DNA of 64,000 bases from Epiperipatus broadwayi (GCA_028023455.1 JAQFVV010006273.1:4042142-4106141), one strand, 5' to 3'. Positions 39,312 to 50,049 are shown, counted from the stretch's first letter. Numbers and translations are program-made. Notes: generated from the sequence alone by a model not told the origin.

Positions 39312-39419
39312 CTTTATTCTTTCACAAGATACTTTGCTTTCAGCAACTCTGCGGGCAATGTGAGCTACAGTTATCAAAGAATAGAGATTGCGATGGAACA
39401 CTGCAACAAGTGTAAATGC
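39312..39419 (-). CDS. ABCC5-like: ABCC transporter exon: last membrane helix of TMD1
   Basis: The exon has exactly 36 codons (phases 0/0), reading AFTLVAVFHRNLYSLITVAH then IARRVAESKVSCERIK. It corresponds to the ABCC segment 'AFTVVTVFNSMTFALKVTPFSVKSLSEASVAVDRFK', the last helix of transmembrane domain 1 and the conserved 'SxxRI' turn before the linker. The acceptor is TTTTTGTTGTTAG and the donor GTAAACTT. It joins the exons at 48588-48736 and 28809-28953 in frame. Confidence 0.92.
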
Positions 39420-39530
39420 CTAACAACAAAAAGTTAATAGTGCAAACAGAATTATATAAATATAAGTATAATATTACATGTACCAATAACATATTGCTTT
39501 AATATTTTTTTATATATATTATAATAAATG

Positions 39531-40186
39531 ATAAAAAATATTAACTTAAAAAATGAAGTTAAAAAAGAGAAGTTATAAATAAATATAAAAATAAGCTAAA
39601 CGTTTTCGAGGATCCATGCCTCATAATCATAACTTTCTTAAAAATACATAATAAAATATATACAAAGATATATAAAATTAGCACGTGTTACGTGGACCAT
39701 TTCTTCGATATATCAAAGCAAGTGTCTTTTTTATTTATAGCATTAATATTTCCATTAATATAGAATGCTTCTTTTATTTTCCTCTTATGATCATTTGATT
39801 CAGTGTATAAAATTACAGGATTGGAAGGAATAAAATTGTGGAATTACAGGATTGGAAGGAATAAAATTGTGGACACAATTTTATTCCTTCCAATCCTGTA
39901 ATTTTATGCACTGAATCAAATGATCATAAGAAGAAAATAAAAGAAGCATTCTATATTAATGGAAATATTAATGCTATAAATAGAAAAGACACTTGCTTTG
40001 ATATATCGAAGAAATGGTCCACGTAACACATGCTAATTTTATATATCTTCGTATATATTTTATTATGTATTTTTAAGAAAGCTATGATTATAAGGCATGG
40101 ATACTCAAAAACGTTTAGCTTATTTTTATTATATTTATTTATAACTTCTCTTTTTTAACTTCATTTTTTAAGTTAATATTTTTTAT
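39531..40186. repeat. 655-bp palindrome made of a Penelope-like 3' end
   Basis: The left arm (39531-39872) and right arm (39874-40186) are close reverse complements with almost no spacer. The left arm carries an extra copy of a unit beginning AATTACAGGATTGGAAGGAA (39810-39841 and 39842-39872). Both arms run from the end of a PLE-like coding segment through its 3' sequence, so the structure is two copies of one element end joined 5' to 5'. It lies 111 bp upstream (in transcript sense) of the exon at 39312-39419. Confidence 0.85.
39874..40026 (+). pseudogene. Penelope-like C-terminal coding remnant (right arm)
   Basis: The frame reads HNFIPSNPVILCTESNDHKK then KIKEAFYINGNINAINRKDT and ends FDISKKWST-stop. 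It matches the terminal block of PLE GIY-YIG proteins ('VLxxExxxxKRxIKEAIxIxxxxxxLNRDxGxxLSxxW'). The mirrored left arm encodes the same on the minus strand, with a frame break caused by the 31-bp duplication. A paralogous block occurs in both arms of the 57.5-58.46 kb palindrome. Confidence 0.55.
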
Positions 40187-41047
40187 TTATATTTTACGGG
40201 AAATAATTTATTTTATAATAAATAATGAATTATCAAAATGTTTCATTGCTATTAATTTGAAATCAGATTTCCATGGGGAAAGGAATTAAGACATATACCT
40301 ATTTAAAATATTATTTATAAAAATATTTATATATATATATAAGCAATAAATCTATAACATGTATCAAATAAATAAATGCTAAAAATGTGAAAATAGCAAT
40401 TTTTAAAACTCTTTTTATCAATGCATCTCATATCCCACCCCTTTCCTCCATGTCACTTCTATCCACCAAAACTCAGACCACCGATTTTCACTATGTATTG
40501 ATTTCACAAACAACCTTTATTAATCAGATGAGCTACAAACTTAAAGCATCTGATTATATATGCCCCTGTTAACATCTTGACATTCATCCATTAAACCATT
40601 CTTGTGCAAGGTAGGAATAATTTTTTTTATCCATTTTTAACAATTTGTGTAAGGAAAAATAAACATTGCATTGCATTTCTGGGCCACTGGACAAGTATTG
40701 TGACAGAGAGTGGTTTAACTTTCTGCACTGGTTGATAATTGCAATAAGAAGAAATTAAAATCAGAGATGCATTAATAACAAACAGTTCACCAAATCTGCA
40801 GATGTATTGCAGAAAAAATATCATAAGGTATAAAATCATAATTATTCATTAACTATTAGTTTTCCAATTTTTGTTATATATATATATATATTAAGTCAAT
40901 GATTTTTGAATACTACAGAAATAAATAAAATATCCAGGTACATCCATGTATAATTTATGGAATATATATATATCATTTTTTATAATCCTTCTCCATTATA
41001 TATGTGACCATACTGTTGTCAAAAAAACTATAAACTTTTACTCAATC

Positions 41048-41120
41048 AAATTATAAATAAATCAAAATATTAGACAACTTGTTTGTATACTTTTTAATTA
41101 CATATCATCAAATCAATTTT
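41048..41120. repeat. Left inverted repeat flanking a PLE relic
   Basis: About 73 bp beginning AAATTATAAATAAATCAAAA; its reverse complement occurs at 42134-42204 with a few mismatches and a one-base gap. The PLE coding relic lies between the two. Confidence 0.8.
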
Positions 41121-41515
41121 CACTTCAAAATGTGAAAGCATTTAAAATTCCAACTGATGCATATATGCAGAAATTAGAAATTGAGAAAGAATATATTGAA
41201 ATTGGCTATAATGGAAAAATAATTAGAAAAATTTTCAGTACCAGAAATGGGAATTATATAAAAGGAAAGAATTTTAAAATTGATAAAGTTAAGAAGTGGA
41301 TTTCAATTTCATATTCAGTGAAAGTATATATGATGTTGAATAAATAGAAGTTAAATGATGAAATGAATATAGGATGGAAGAATAAATAAGAATTTAAGAA
41401 AATGGTTATGTAATTCCAAATTGAATGATAGTATTGATAATAGAATAGGAATTGTTTATATAATTACATTTGACAAATGCAATAATAAATATATATATAT
41501 TTTTTATATATATAT

Positions 41516-41579
<64 letters not shown>

Positions 41580-41815
41580 CAAACAGGGAAAAGTGCAATT
41601 GAAAGAGCCAAAGAGCATAATAGAGCAATAAAAAAAATATTAAATTTGAATTGTATAACCCTTATTTAGAAACAGGCCACATAATAAATTATGAGGATAA
41701 TACATAGGTAATAAAGTATAATAACAATTTTAAAGAGAGAAAATATTATGAAACATTGTATGCATAAGAAAATATAGATAAATGTATTAATATGGTCAAT
41801 GGTTAAATAAAATTG
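41121..41815 (+). mobile_element. Penelope-like element: linker and GIY-YIG endonuclease, split by TA microsatellite
   Basis: The open frame 41132-41347 holds the reverse transcriptase-to-endonuclease linker (IPTDAYMQKLEIEKEYIEIG ... KVKKWISISYSVKVY). The next frame reads NRIGIVYIITFDKCNNKYI, then about 85 bp of TA repeat, then GQTGKSAIERAKEHNRAIKK. GIVYII and YI-GQTGKS are the two halves of the GIY-YIG motif, so the repeat sits inside the YIG codons. Downstream, after a frame change, LETGHIINYED and NNNFKERKYYETLYA complete the domain. Stops remain; no reverse transcriptase is present. Confidence 0.8.
41490..41576. repeat. (TA)n microsatellite inside the GIY-YIG codons
   Basis: About 85 bp of TA with a few interruptions, between AAATATATA and GGGCAAACAGG. 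It remains in frame with both sides on the plus strand (Tyr-Ile repeats). Confidence 0.9.
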
Positions 41816-42133
41816 GGAGGGAGATAGTCACTGTTATATAATTGGAAGCTGTAATATATATGAATGTATATGTATGTATTCAAAGTATAAGATAGGAATT
41901 AATTTTTTGTTTGATGACAGATTAGTAGATATAAAGTGGCAGAGTGTGTGTGAATAAGTTATGTATAATGGATGTGTATATCTAAATTTATAAAATAAAA
42001 GTAATAATAACAATAATTTTATTTTTTCATGAGTTTATTTCTAGTGATAATCACTAGAGAGGGTATAAAAATGTAGAACATTTATTGTCACATGATTAGT
42101 TTTAAAAAATGACATCTTGAAATATGTGAACAA

Positions 42134-42204
42134 AAATTGATTTGATAATGTGTAATTAAAAGATATAAACAAGTTGTCTAGTATTTTGATTTATTTATAA
42201 TTTC
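42134..42204. repeat. Right inverted repeat flanking a PLE relic
   Basis: Reverse complement of 41048-41120 (core CAAGTTGTCTAGTATTTTGA). The pair brackets about 1.0 kb containing the PLE relic and its 3' sequence. Confidence 0.8.
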
Positions 42205-42350
42205 ATAGATTAAATATATATATAAATCAACATTTTGTCTAGATCACACCAGTCATTAACTGGGTAATTAATATTTTAAAATAATTGTAGAGGCACTGTA
42301 AACATTGATGTTAACAATAATGAACATTCTACTAATAGAAAACAAAGAGT

Positions 42351-42456
42351 CAAGCATTGGTAGCCGAGAGGTCAGCACAGCTGCCTTGCAAGCAAGCTTG
42401 CAGACAGTTGTCACAGGTTCGCTTCCCAGCTGATGCTTTGACATATGGGAAAAAAA
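42351..42456 (+). mobile_element. tRNA-derived SINE, second copy of the short family
   Basis: CAAGCATTGGTAGCCGAGAG, then GTCAGCACAGCTGCC, a TTGCAAG anticodon-like loop, an intact B-box core GGTTCGCTTCC, CTGATGCTTTGACATATGGG and an A-tail. It shares start, acceptor-like ends (AGCAT/ATGCT) and tail with 12483-12586. Flanks share only about 7 bp (AAAACAA), so its target-site duplication is not clear. The extra AAGCTTGCAGA in the anticodon region departs from a tRNA fold. Confidence 0.75.
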
Positions 42457-43639
42457 CAATAATTATAAGAAATTATTTAGATTAATGAGTTATTTATTTA
42501 TTTTTAATAAATTATACCTAGATGTATCCAAATAATATTTACTATCTAGGTGTATAACATCTTTTTTTGTAGTCAAAGTATAAATTATATATATAAATTT
42601 TTGTTCCCTTAATATATCTTAAATCTCCGATTGAAGTGATTTCCTTAGGACAGAAGTCATAACAGTATCATACATAATTCAAGCTTTTTATACACATTAA
42701 AATAGCTCATTACTTTATTCATACGTCAATAACCATTACCCACACAAATATTCATAGATATACCCACACAACTCGTTAGGAATAATAGGGATAAGCAAGA
42801 AATGCCAAATTTATATAAACTGGTTATATGAAAAAATGATTAATGTTTTAAATAATGTTAAAAAGAAAACAATAATAAATTGCTTAATAAAATTTTGTAA
42901 ATAAAATCATGAGGAAGCCATGCATAAACCATGACAACAGATGATATTGTAATAAAACTAAAAGAGGAGATAGAAACCATTCACGAGTTGTCAACAAAAA
43001 ACAAAGGGATATTGTGTTTTTTTCTTTTAAAAAGCATATTGGCTTTTTTTATGTATTCACCTATCATAGAAGAAAATTAAAATTTATCAGACTTTATCGT
43101 ATCATAGAGGTAGCAATATATGTATGAAGTTTTGTATAAAGGGTAGTTGTGTACTATTCTTGCAATGAAAAGAAGATAGGAGGCCTTTTTCACATTTGTA
43201 TCAATACACACAATGTAAGTTTTCAAATCAACAAAGGACAATGTGTTTGTTTTTCTTAATAAAGAGAAAGAACAATAACATCAACACACACACACAAAAA
43301 AAACCCAAGTCAACATAGTAATTCAATAAGCAAGTCAAAAAAAGTGTAAATTGCAACACTTTCATGAGATCTTTTTTAGACTGGAGGAAAAGTAATCAAG
43401 ATGTAATCTTGCAATGATATCAAATTGATAGAAAATCAACTCTGCGATGTATTTTGAAAAAGGTGTGTTTGATTGTTGTTATTTAGCCTTATTTATTTAT
43501 ATTTGTCAGTTGCAAAAACATTGTCTTTTCTTTAAAATCTGTTTGGATGGCTGTTATTTTGCCTTATTTCTAGTTGGGTTATTTCTATTTGACAAGTGAC
43601 GACAGGCTTTTTTTTTTCACGGAGAAAAAATCAACAAGG

Positions 43640-43760
43640 CTGAATTCTTTCTCAACAGTGGATGTTTGGTGGCTTATGCAGAGAGACTGACACTTTTTAT
43701 TTGGTGATCCACAAATTGGGGTTTACACCCAAACAGTCCAAAGAATATGGGGTTGCTTTT
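43640..43760 (+). mobile_element. Merlin/IS1595-like transposase relic
   Basis: One frame gives GCLVAYAERL (compare 'SDxWxAYxxL', which carries a catalytic Asp); the next gives FGDPQIGVYTQTVQRIWG, matching 'FVDPxTGVHTQxIERxW' of DDE transposases of the ISXO2/Merlin type. The order and spacing of the two motifs are right, with one frame break between. The rest of the transposase is not recognisable upstream. Confidence 0.55.
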
Positions 43761-44157
43761 TGATCTTAATTTCATTTCCTTAGTGGAAATAAATACTTTT
43801 GTTTCCCTGTCAAACAAGAAAAAAATTTTTTTCTTATTAATAAAAAAAGTTGAAGAATTTCTTCTCTATTGAATTTTACATTAGAATGAAAATAATATAC
43901 CAGATTTAATCCATAACAGTCTAGACTCATTTTTTTCTCTATCCTCCTTCCCGCATGAAAACTCTTACAATTGATATTTGTTTTGTGTTATTGTTCTAAA
44001 TTATTGGTTTTGCTCTGTGTATTGTACTTCTATTAAATGTTCAAATTTCAGATCCATAAGTAAATACCATTATATAAACCTTTTTTATTTCAGGCTTAAG
44101 CCCCTTTTTATCACTAAATCATTTTAACAGTATTCCATTCAACTTTAATTTCAAATG

Positions 44158-44236
44158 TTAACTTCTTTCAACTCATTACTGCATATATATATATATATAT
44201 ATATGCAGTAATGAGTTGAAAGAAGTTAAGCTATCT

Positions 44237-44275
<39 letters not shown>
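44158..44275. repeat. Hairpin with TA loop and adjoining TA microsatellite
   Basis: TAACTTCTTTCAACTCATTA (44159-44178) and its exact complement (44208-44229) flank a (TA)n loop that begins and ends with GCA/TGC. A second (TA)n run follows at 44240-44274, itself bracketed by CTCC/GGAG. Confidence 0.85.
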
Positions 44276-44276
<1 letters not shown>

Positions 44277-44544
44277 AGTTGATGATTTGATCTGGCCAAT
44301 GACTGCTGCATGAAATGTAATATGGAATAGAAATTTTAAGTATATAAAGAGAAATGTAGTTGAGTTATTCCATATGTTTAAGAATTGTTATTAAAAAACA
44401 AGTATATTTATCATTAGTTGAGATTTAAAGTTTATATTTGTCTGAAATATTAATAATCATTAGAGTATTTATCTGAACTAACTGATATCAAAGTTAGGAA
44501 AACAGAGTTTGATGCTTGTAAGTTAAAGTGTAATATATATCATT

Positions 44545-45068
44545 ACCACCATCATTTACAACCATTATTTATCTGTTCAGGATGAAGGCCTCTCCAAGTT
44601 TAATCCAGTTTCTTTGATTTTTAGTCTCTTTTCTCCACATTATACTAATAAACTTCTTTACTTCATCCATATCATCTGTGGTCTTTTTCTAGGTCTTTTA
44701 TAATCTCTTGAGTTTCAGTCTAAGATTTCAACTGATAATCTATTATCATCTCTTCTAGCAATATATACAGACCAGCCCCATTTCAGTTTCTTAATTCTTT
44801 CAATGCTGTCAGTAATACTTGTTTGTTCTTTCACCCACATATTTAATTTTTGATCCCTTCTTGCTACTCCTAACGTACATCTCTCCATACTTTATTGAGG
44901 AGTCTGAAGTCTATGAATTGCTCTTCTGTTAAGAGTCCAAGTCTCAGAAATATAATTAAGAATTTGTAAAAGACATTTACTAAAAACTAACCTTTTCAGA
45001 AGCATAGACATATTATCTTTTAGTATTAAGTTATTTCTGCCAAAAACATTTCTTGCAAGTTTAATTCT
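44545..45068 (-). mobile_element. RTE-like LINE 3' end
   Basis: The minus strand reads NLILKDNMSMLLKRLVFSKC, then SETWTLNRRAIHRLQTPQ, SMERCTLGVARRDQKLNMWV, KEQTSITDSIERIKKLKWGW and IARRDDNRLSVEILD. This is the long post-RT domain of RTE-type LINEs, recovered nearly gap-free with few stops, so this copy is younger than the others. It is 5'-truncated at a (TA)n(TG)n microsatellite (45071-45112). Confidence 0.82.
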
Positions 45069-45070
45069 AT

Positions 45071-45071
45071 G

Positions 45072-45112
<41 letters not shown>
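45071..45112. repeat. (TA)n(TG)n compound microsatellite
   Basis: TA repeats switch to TG repeats at the 5'-truncated edge of the RTE relic. Confidence 0.9.
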
Positions 45113-45669
45113 CTTGAAAATATCATTTTCAAGTATCAAACTATTTAGAGGTTTCATATGACATAATTTCAAGAAAAAAATCTAAGATTCTAAGAAGCTA
45201 TGAACAAAGATTAAATAATGTGAGATTATTATTAGTAATATTAATATATTTTGTTAAAACTGGAATCATTGTTTTTTGCAATGAATTTTCTTTATTAAAT
45301 GGGATATATATATTTTATTAAAATGAGTATTCAAATGGAAACTAACATATTATACATCTTTGTAGATATGGTTCTTCAAATGCAGAGTCATTTATTAGTA
45401 TTATACATATGAAAAAGTAATTATTGTGGTTTTTTAAAATTAGTTTGTCAATCTTTGCCGATTTTAGGTGTAAAATATTATTGTGTGATATCCAGATGAA
45501 AAAAGTAAAAAACAAACAAACTTAAGATCAATTAACAATGAAGTTTCTGGGTTTAAACTATCATTATAGTACATAAAATTCACTCAGTTAATCAAGCTGC
45601 TAAATATGTAATAAAAAAATAATGAACAGCTGCTCAAAAATGAGTATGGTCATTCCAACTTCAAAAAGA

Positions 45670-46660
45670 AAACTCTAAAAATGAGTTTTGCAATATCTAG
45701 ACAAACTAATCTGTGAAACACAAATACGTCCACATGTAGAAAATGCTGATGCACTATTTTGTTTACTATTGTGTCTCAGGTTCCCCAGTAGAAAACTTTT
45801 CTTCAATACCATGTCTAATTATAGCTCTTCAACTTATTCTATTCTTTGTAATATCTATCCAATGAAAACAATTGACTTTATGGATGAGGTCTACTTCTTC
45901 TATGCCATTCAAGTTCACCATAAAATATCCTAGTAAAAAGTTTTTCATTGTTCATTTGTTTTATATCTTTAATCCAATGAAGGTATAATTTTACAATAGT
46001 GCCACCAATAGTATCATATCCTGCAAGCTGAATCTTGCTATTCTATTTTTAAAATATTACAGTGTTCTTAAATAAAACTTTTCTAATACCTTTATATTAC
46101 ATTGGTAGAGTGTCCAAGTTTTACATCCATACAATAAATTAGGTAAAACAACAGCTTTAAATAAAGTTTAATTACAGTCATTATTTCCTTATGATAAAAT
46201 ATTCTACTTTTAACTTGTTAAAAGCAGCAGTACCCTAGAAGCCCACCTTTTTATATAAAACTATCAAGGTATTTAAAATGGTTTACATTCTTAAGTTGAT
46301 TATTATCCAAGCTGAAAGTTTGTGAGGATTTTTTTTTTTGGGTCACCGGCTAATAATGAGTTTTTTGAATATTATTTAATAAACCAAAATCTTTGTAAGT
46401 TCATTCAAAATATGAAGAACATTCTGTAAATCACCTTTTGAAAAGGCAAAAATAGCAAATCATCAGCATACTGTAAATCCAGAGTTTAAAAAGATAAAGT
46501 TCTTGTTTTCACTTTTAATGAATTCAAATTAAAAATTCCACCATCAAACCTGTATCATATCTTGATCCCTGTCTGATTAAACTATCTATAAAACAATTCC
46601 AAAGTCCACTATCATAAAAATTGAAACAATGTGCATATCATCGGTTAATACCAGTTATCA
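45670..46660 (-). mobile_element. CR1/Jockey-like LINE: RT to C-terminal zinc finger, decayed
   Basis: Minus strand, in order: LDSLIRQGSRYDTGL; DLQYADDLLFLPF with the catalytic YADD (about 46461-46472); LKNVNHFKYLDSFI; VKSRIFYHKEI; LIYCMDVKLGHS (decayed 'LLYGCETWTLY'); WIKDIKQMNNEKLFTRIFYG; RHGIEKFSTGEPETQ; and FSTCGRICVSQISLS, a decayed 'CxxCGRxCRSRIGLxSH' terminal finger. The order is exactly that of endonuclease-RT LINEs of this type. Many stops and frameshifts; the 5' endonuclease is missing. Confidence 0.75.
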
Positions 46661-46703
46661 TTTCAATTACTGAATTTGTAAAATCTGTAAAAAATATTGT
46701 TTA

Positions 46704-46760
46704 ATGTCTCTTTCCTGATGAAGGAAGGCTATTTGCAAAATGCAAATACAGTAAGAAAGA
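46704..46760 (+). repeat. CTGATGA-containing repeat segment
   Basis: TCCTGATGAAGGAAGGC, then TATTTGC and AAAATGCAAATACAG. An exact CTGATGA is followed by a GC-bounded stem (GGC...TGC) and AAAA where GAAA would be expected in a hammerhead core. It lies next to the CR1/Jockey relic but is not part of its coding. Identification as a ribozyme relic is speculative. Confidence 0.3.
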
Positions 46761-47052
46761 TTGATCTGAAATTGTATATTTGTAAGTAGTTATATATATA
46801 TGGAGTTGCACTGATAAAAATTTAACAAATAAATATTTTATTTCTAAAACTTTTAATGTAACCAATTACACATATGAGAAACATTTGTTACACTTGGTAA
46901 CATTTTTATTGATAACTTGGATTCGATCATTTTTTGAGAATTAAATTAAAACCAAAAACACACTTAAATGTTTTCAGCTATCTAAGGATAGTCTATCAAT
47001 CTAAAAAATAGGCTTAAGTCAATTGCAACATTATCTAATAAATTAAAAATTC

Positions 47053-47356
47053 TTATTTTGTAGCCTGGTAAAGAAAAGCAATTAATTCAGCCTTTTCCAA
47101 TCCTGCAAAAAAACATCTTCATGCCTGGAATATACTTTTTAGGATTTTCCAAATAAATAAATAAAATATCTTTATTCCATGTAATGCCTTTAGCTTTATT
47201 GGCATCTATATATGGAAATCCTACAGCTTGACCAGTTTTACGACCTATAAGTCCATGTAAATTAGGATCTGTTTTATGTTTGCCAGTAGCTTCTGTTGTA
47301 TGACACTGAACACAACGCTGAATGAAACATTTTCTACATTTGTCTATATCACCCAT
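47053..47356 (-). pseudogene. Cytochrome c retropseudogene
   Basis: Intronless from [20 protein letters not shown] (haem motif CVQCH) through [20 protein letters not shown] and [20 protein letters not shown] to PGMKM, including the Met haem ligand. A seven-T run then shifts the frame and a stop follows. Reading past the shift recovers [19 protein letters not shown]-stop, the family's C-terminus, about four residues short of the usual 'AGIKKKGERADLIAYL'. Two extra Cys replace Gly and Ile near the N-terminus. Cytochrome c is the soluble electron carrier between complexes III and IV; this copy cannot make a normal protein. No clear poly-A tail or target-site duplication remains. Confidence 0.88.
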
Positions 47357-48587
47357 TTTTTAATACAATTATCAGAGTAAATCGGACAAAGTTATTAATT
47401 TTGCCTGTGCTCAAACAAATAATATATGTTTATTATAAGTATGTATTGATTTATATACTTAACAGAAAAATAATAGTAAACAACAATGACAGTAATTAAA
47501 TGCTTTTTATAGCCTGATACAAATGATTATTGCATGTATAATTTTTGGAGTTAATAAGATATTAGATAACAGCATAACACATATTTAAAAACTAAGAATA
47601 GAAAACTTGAACAAACTTTTTTTTTTTGTTACAGAATCTCCAAACTTTTTTTAAAAATCAGATTGCTAATAGATAACTTTTAATTTATTGTGCCCTCATC
47701 GAAAATTTACCCTTAATAATAGACTTGTCCAAACTATAAAGATTTCTAAATTGAATTTAAAAACTAATGCAGCTGATCAATAAAACAACGATAATATATG
47801 TAAAGAAGATTAGTAAATCTGATTAATTACAGTGAGATAATCCATTTGATAGATAAACCATTACTAATGTGTTATTTTTTGGAATTACTTTGTCAATATT
47901 GCATACAGAATGCAATCAGGTGAACTCAATTTTGGGGCAGGAAACTTCTGGAAAAAATTAGTATCACATTTTCCATGAGACAAGCCAATTGTTGTAAATA
48001 TAATATTACTGTAAATCGGTATAATAAACTGTTTTGATACTAATGACATCTCAATTATTTATTACCCGGAAAACATTATTTTTTTCAAGTAAAACATATA
48101 CATATATGAATTTTTTTTAATAATATATATATGCAGGTTCTTAAAAATACAAAAACTGTAGCAAATTATCTCAGTACTTAAAAAAATAGTAGCCAAATAA
48201 ATTAATCAACTTCATCAGTCAGCAGAAAAGAGGCAGTATAAAAATTGACAGATCAAAAAATTAAATATTAGAATAAATAAAACAATCAAAGAGCTTAATG
48301 TTAAATAGTTAAAGAGAACGCTAATAAATATGTATCAACATTTTGGTAAGAAATCAAATGAAATAAAATACTCTTGTGTTCGTCATTGAAAGTGCACTCC
48401 TCTAAATAAAAGTGAGCATTCTTAAAACATATGCACATACGTATATACAAAATAATTACATATATAATGAAGAGAAATTTAATATTAAATGAAATTACAT
48501 GTAAAACACAATAAAAATTAATAGCAAAAAAAAAAAAAAAAGAATTTTATAGTTTTTATCCCTAATAAAATGTGATAGAAATCTTAC

Positions 48588-48736
48588 CATATGTGGCTGC
48601 AGATTATTGTTGCTGACAAGAAATGCAATGAAAGTTAGGGAATATGCCACAATGGGAACAATATTACCAAGTGAAAATACAATAAAAAAAACAAAGTTTC
48701 GTAATCCTAAATATTTTAATTCACTTTTACGCAAAT
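48588..48736 (-). CDS. ABCC5-like: ABCC transporter exon: two TMD1 membrane helices
   Basis: The exon is 149 nt: AT completes a split Asp codon, then 49 codons follow. It starts DLRKSELKYLGLRNFVFFIV and continues through FSLGNIVPIVAYSLTFIAFL to NNNLQPHM. Two hydrophobic helices separated by a Pro-containing turn fit the ABCC TMD1 hairpin that follows the coupling helix ('REEERRILEKAGYFQ...APIVVVIASVVTFSV'). The acceptor is TTTCTTTTTTTAG, an excellent pyrimidine tract, and the donor is GTAAGATTT. Exit is phase 0. Confidence 0.92.
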
Positions 48737-49382
48737 CTAAAAAAAGAAAAAGAAATTATTATTTTACGTAATAGAGAAGCACATGAAATAACATACGGAA
48801 TAAGATGTGTTAATATATATTTGTATAATGAATATTTGTTTCCGTATTGATTGTAGTGGTTCAAAGCTATAGATAAATTGAACTTGTCTATATAAACAAA
48901 TACATTTTTTAAAATGTGAAATTCAAAAATTAAAAGTTTTTTCACTACTTTATTCCAGTAGGACAATTTGCTATAGCTTGGTAGGTTCAGATATTTTTTC
49001 TGCATAATGGAATTTTAATTCTTGACTATCGATAAATTCAGAAGCATAAAAATATATAAAATTTAATAGATAAATATGATATTTAATGTAACAATACATA
49101 TTTTTTAGTTGCAACAGTGTTAAATTTTATCTTAAATCAAAGATCCCTATTTTTTCTAGTTTGATTATATGAGATTTGGTGTTTCACTTAATGATTAAAC
49201 TAAAAACTTTAAGACACTCATAATCAAATCGTATTAAACGAAACACTAGAGGTATAGATAAATGTTAAAACCTGATTTAAATAAATGTTTTATGATAGTA
49301 GGAAATGTTAAATGGAAAAGATTAGAATTTTAATACGGGGAGGGAAGGAGAGGGATTCATTTTCAATAAGGAGCTTCAATAG

Positions 49383-49518
49383 AACTAAATCATAAAATAG
49401 AAGTCTGGAGGTAGTTAAAAAGTAAGAATAAACTTAATAAAAAAGTTTGAAACTAAATCATAAAATAGTAGTCTGGAGGCAGTGAAAAAGTAAGAATAAA
49501 CTTAATAAAAAAATTTAA
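49383..49518. repeat. 68-bp tandem duplication (2 copies)
   Basis: The unit AACTAAATCATAAAATAG-AGTCTGGAGG... occurs at 49383 and 49451 with a few substitutions. Confidence 0.85.
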
Positions 49519-50049
49519 GCGTGTTTTTAAATTTAAACTATAAAGTGCAATATTATTTACACTTTTATAATTCTTTTTCAATTTTAAATTTTTTTAATAT
49601 TTATGTAAAATTGTGAAACTTTATATAGAAATATATATAATAACGTTTGAATCTTTTTCTCACAAAATATATTCCACCAATCATCTTTTAAATATATAGT
49701 TTCATTTGGAAAAATATTTATCAAAATGCAACAGCTATAATTATATTAAATGGTAATAGTAAGACAATATTGAGGAGATATATGTCAGATGATTACAGCA
49801 ATTCTACAATAAATATTTTGTAAATTATAATGCAAAACTAAGAAAATAAAAAATATACGAAGATTATTTAAGTCTTTAAGATTTTTAAAATGATATGGAT
49901 ATTTTTTCTAATAATGCTTTAGAACATCAGGGAAAGTTTCAAGAGTTATCACATGAAATTAAATAAGTAGAACTAAAAATGAATACTATAAAAATGAAAA
50001 TAATATTTATTAGATTTTTTTTCAGAAGAAAAAAATAGGTTAACAATTA

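Larger units (their letters stand above)
39420..48587 (-). other. Intron, 9.2 kb
   Basis: The most transposon-dense intron: a PLE palindrome, a PLE relic with inverted flanks, a SINE, a Merlin-like relic, RTE and CR1/Jockey-like LINE relics and the cytochrome c pseudogene. Unassigned gaps are 40190-41040, 42460-43600, 43760-44150, 45115-45660 and 47360-48587. Confidence 0.72.

Noticed and set aside
44455-44530. tRNA-like segment (CATTAGAGTATTTATCTG ... GAGTTTGATGC)
   Set aside because: Too degenerate to separate from chance in this composition.
45688-45933. 81-codon plus-strand frame
   Set aside because: It is antisense to the CR1/Jockey-like LINE relic, whose motifs are on the minus strand.
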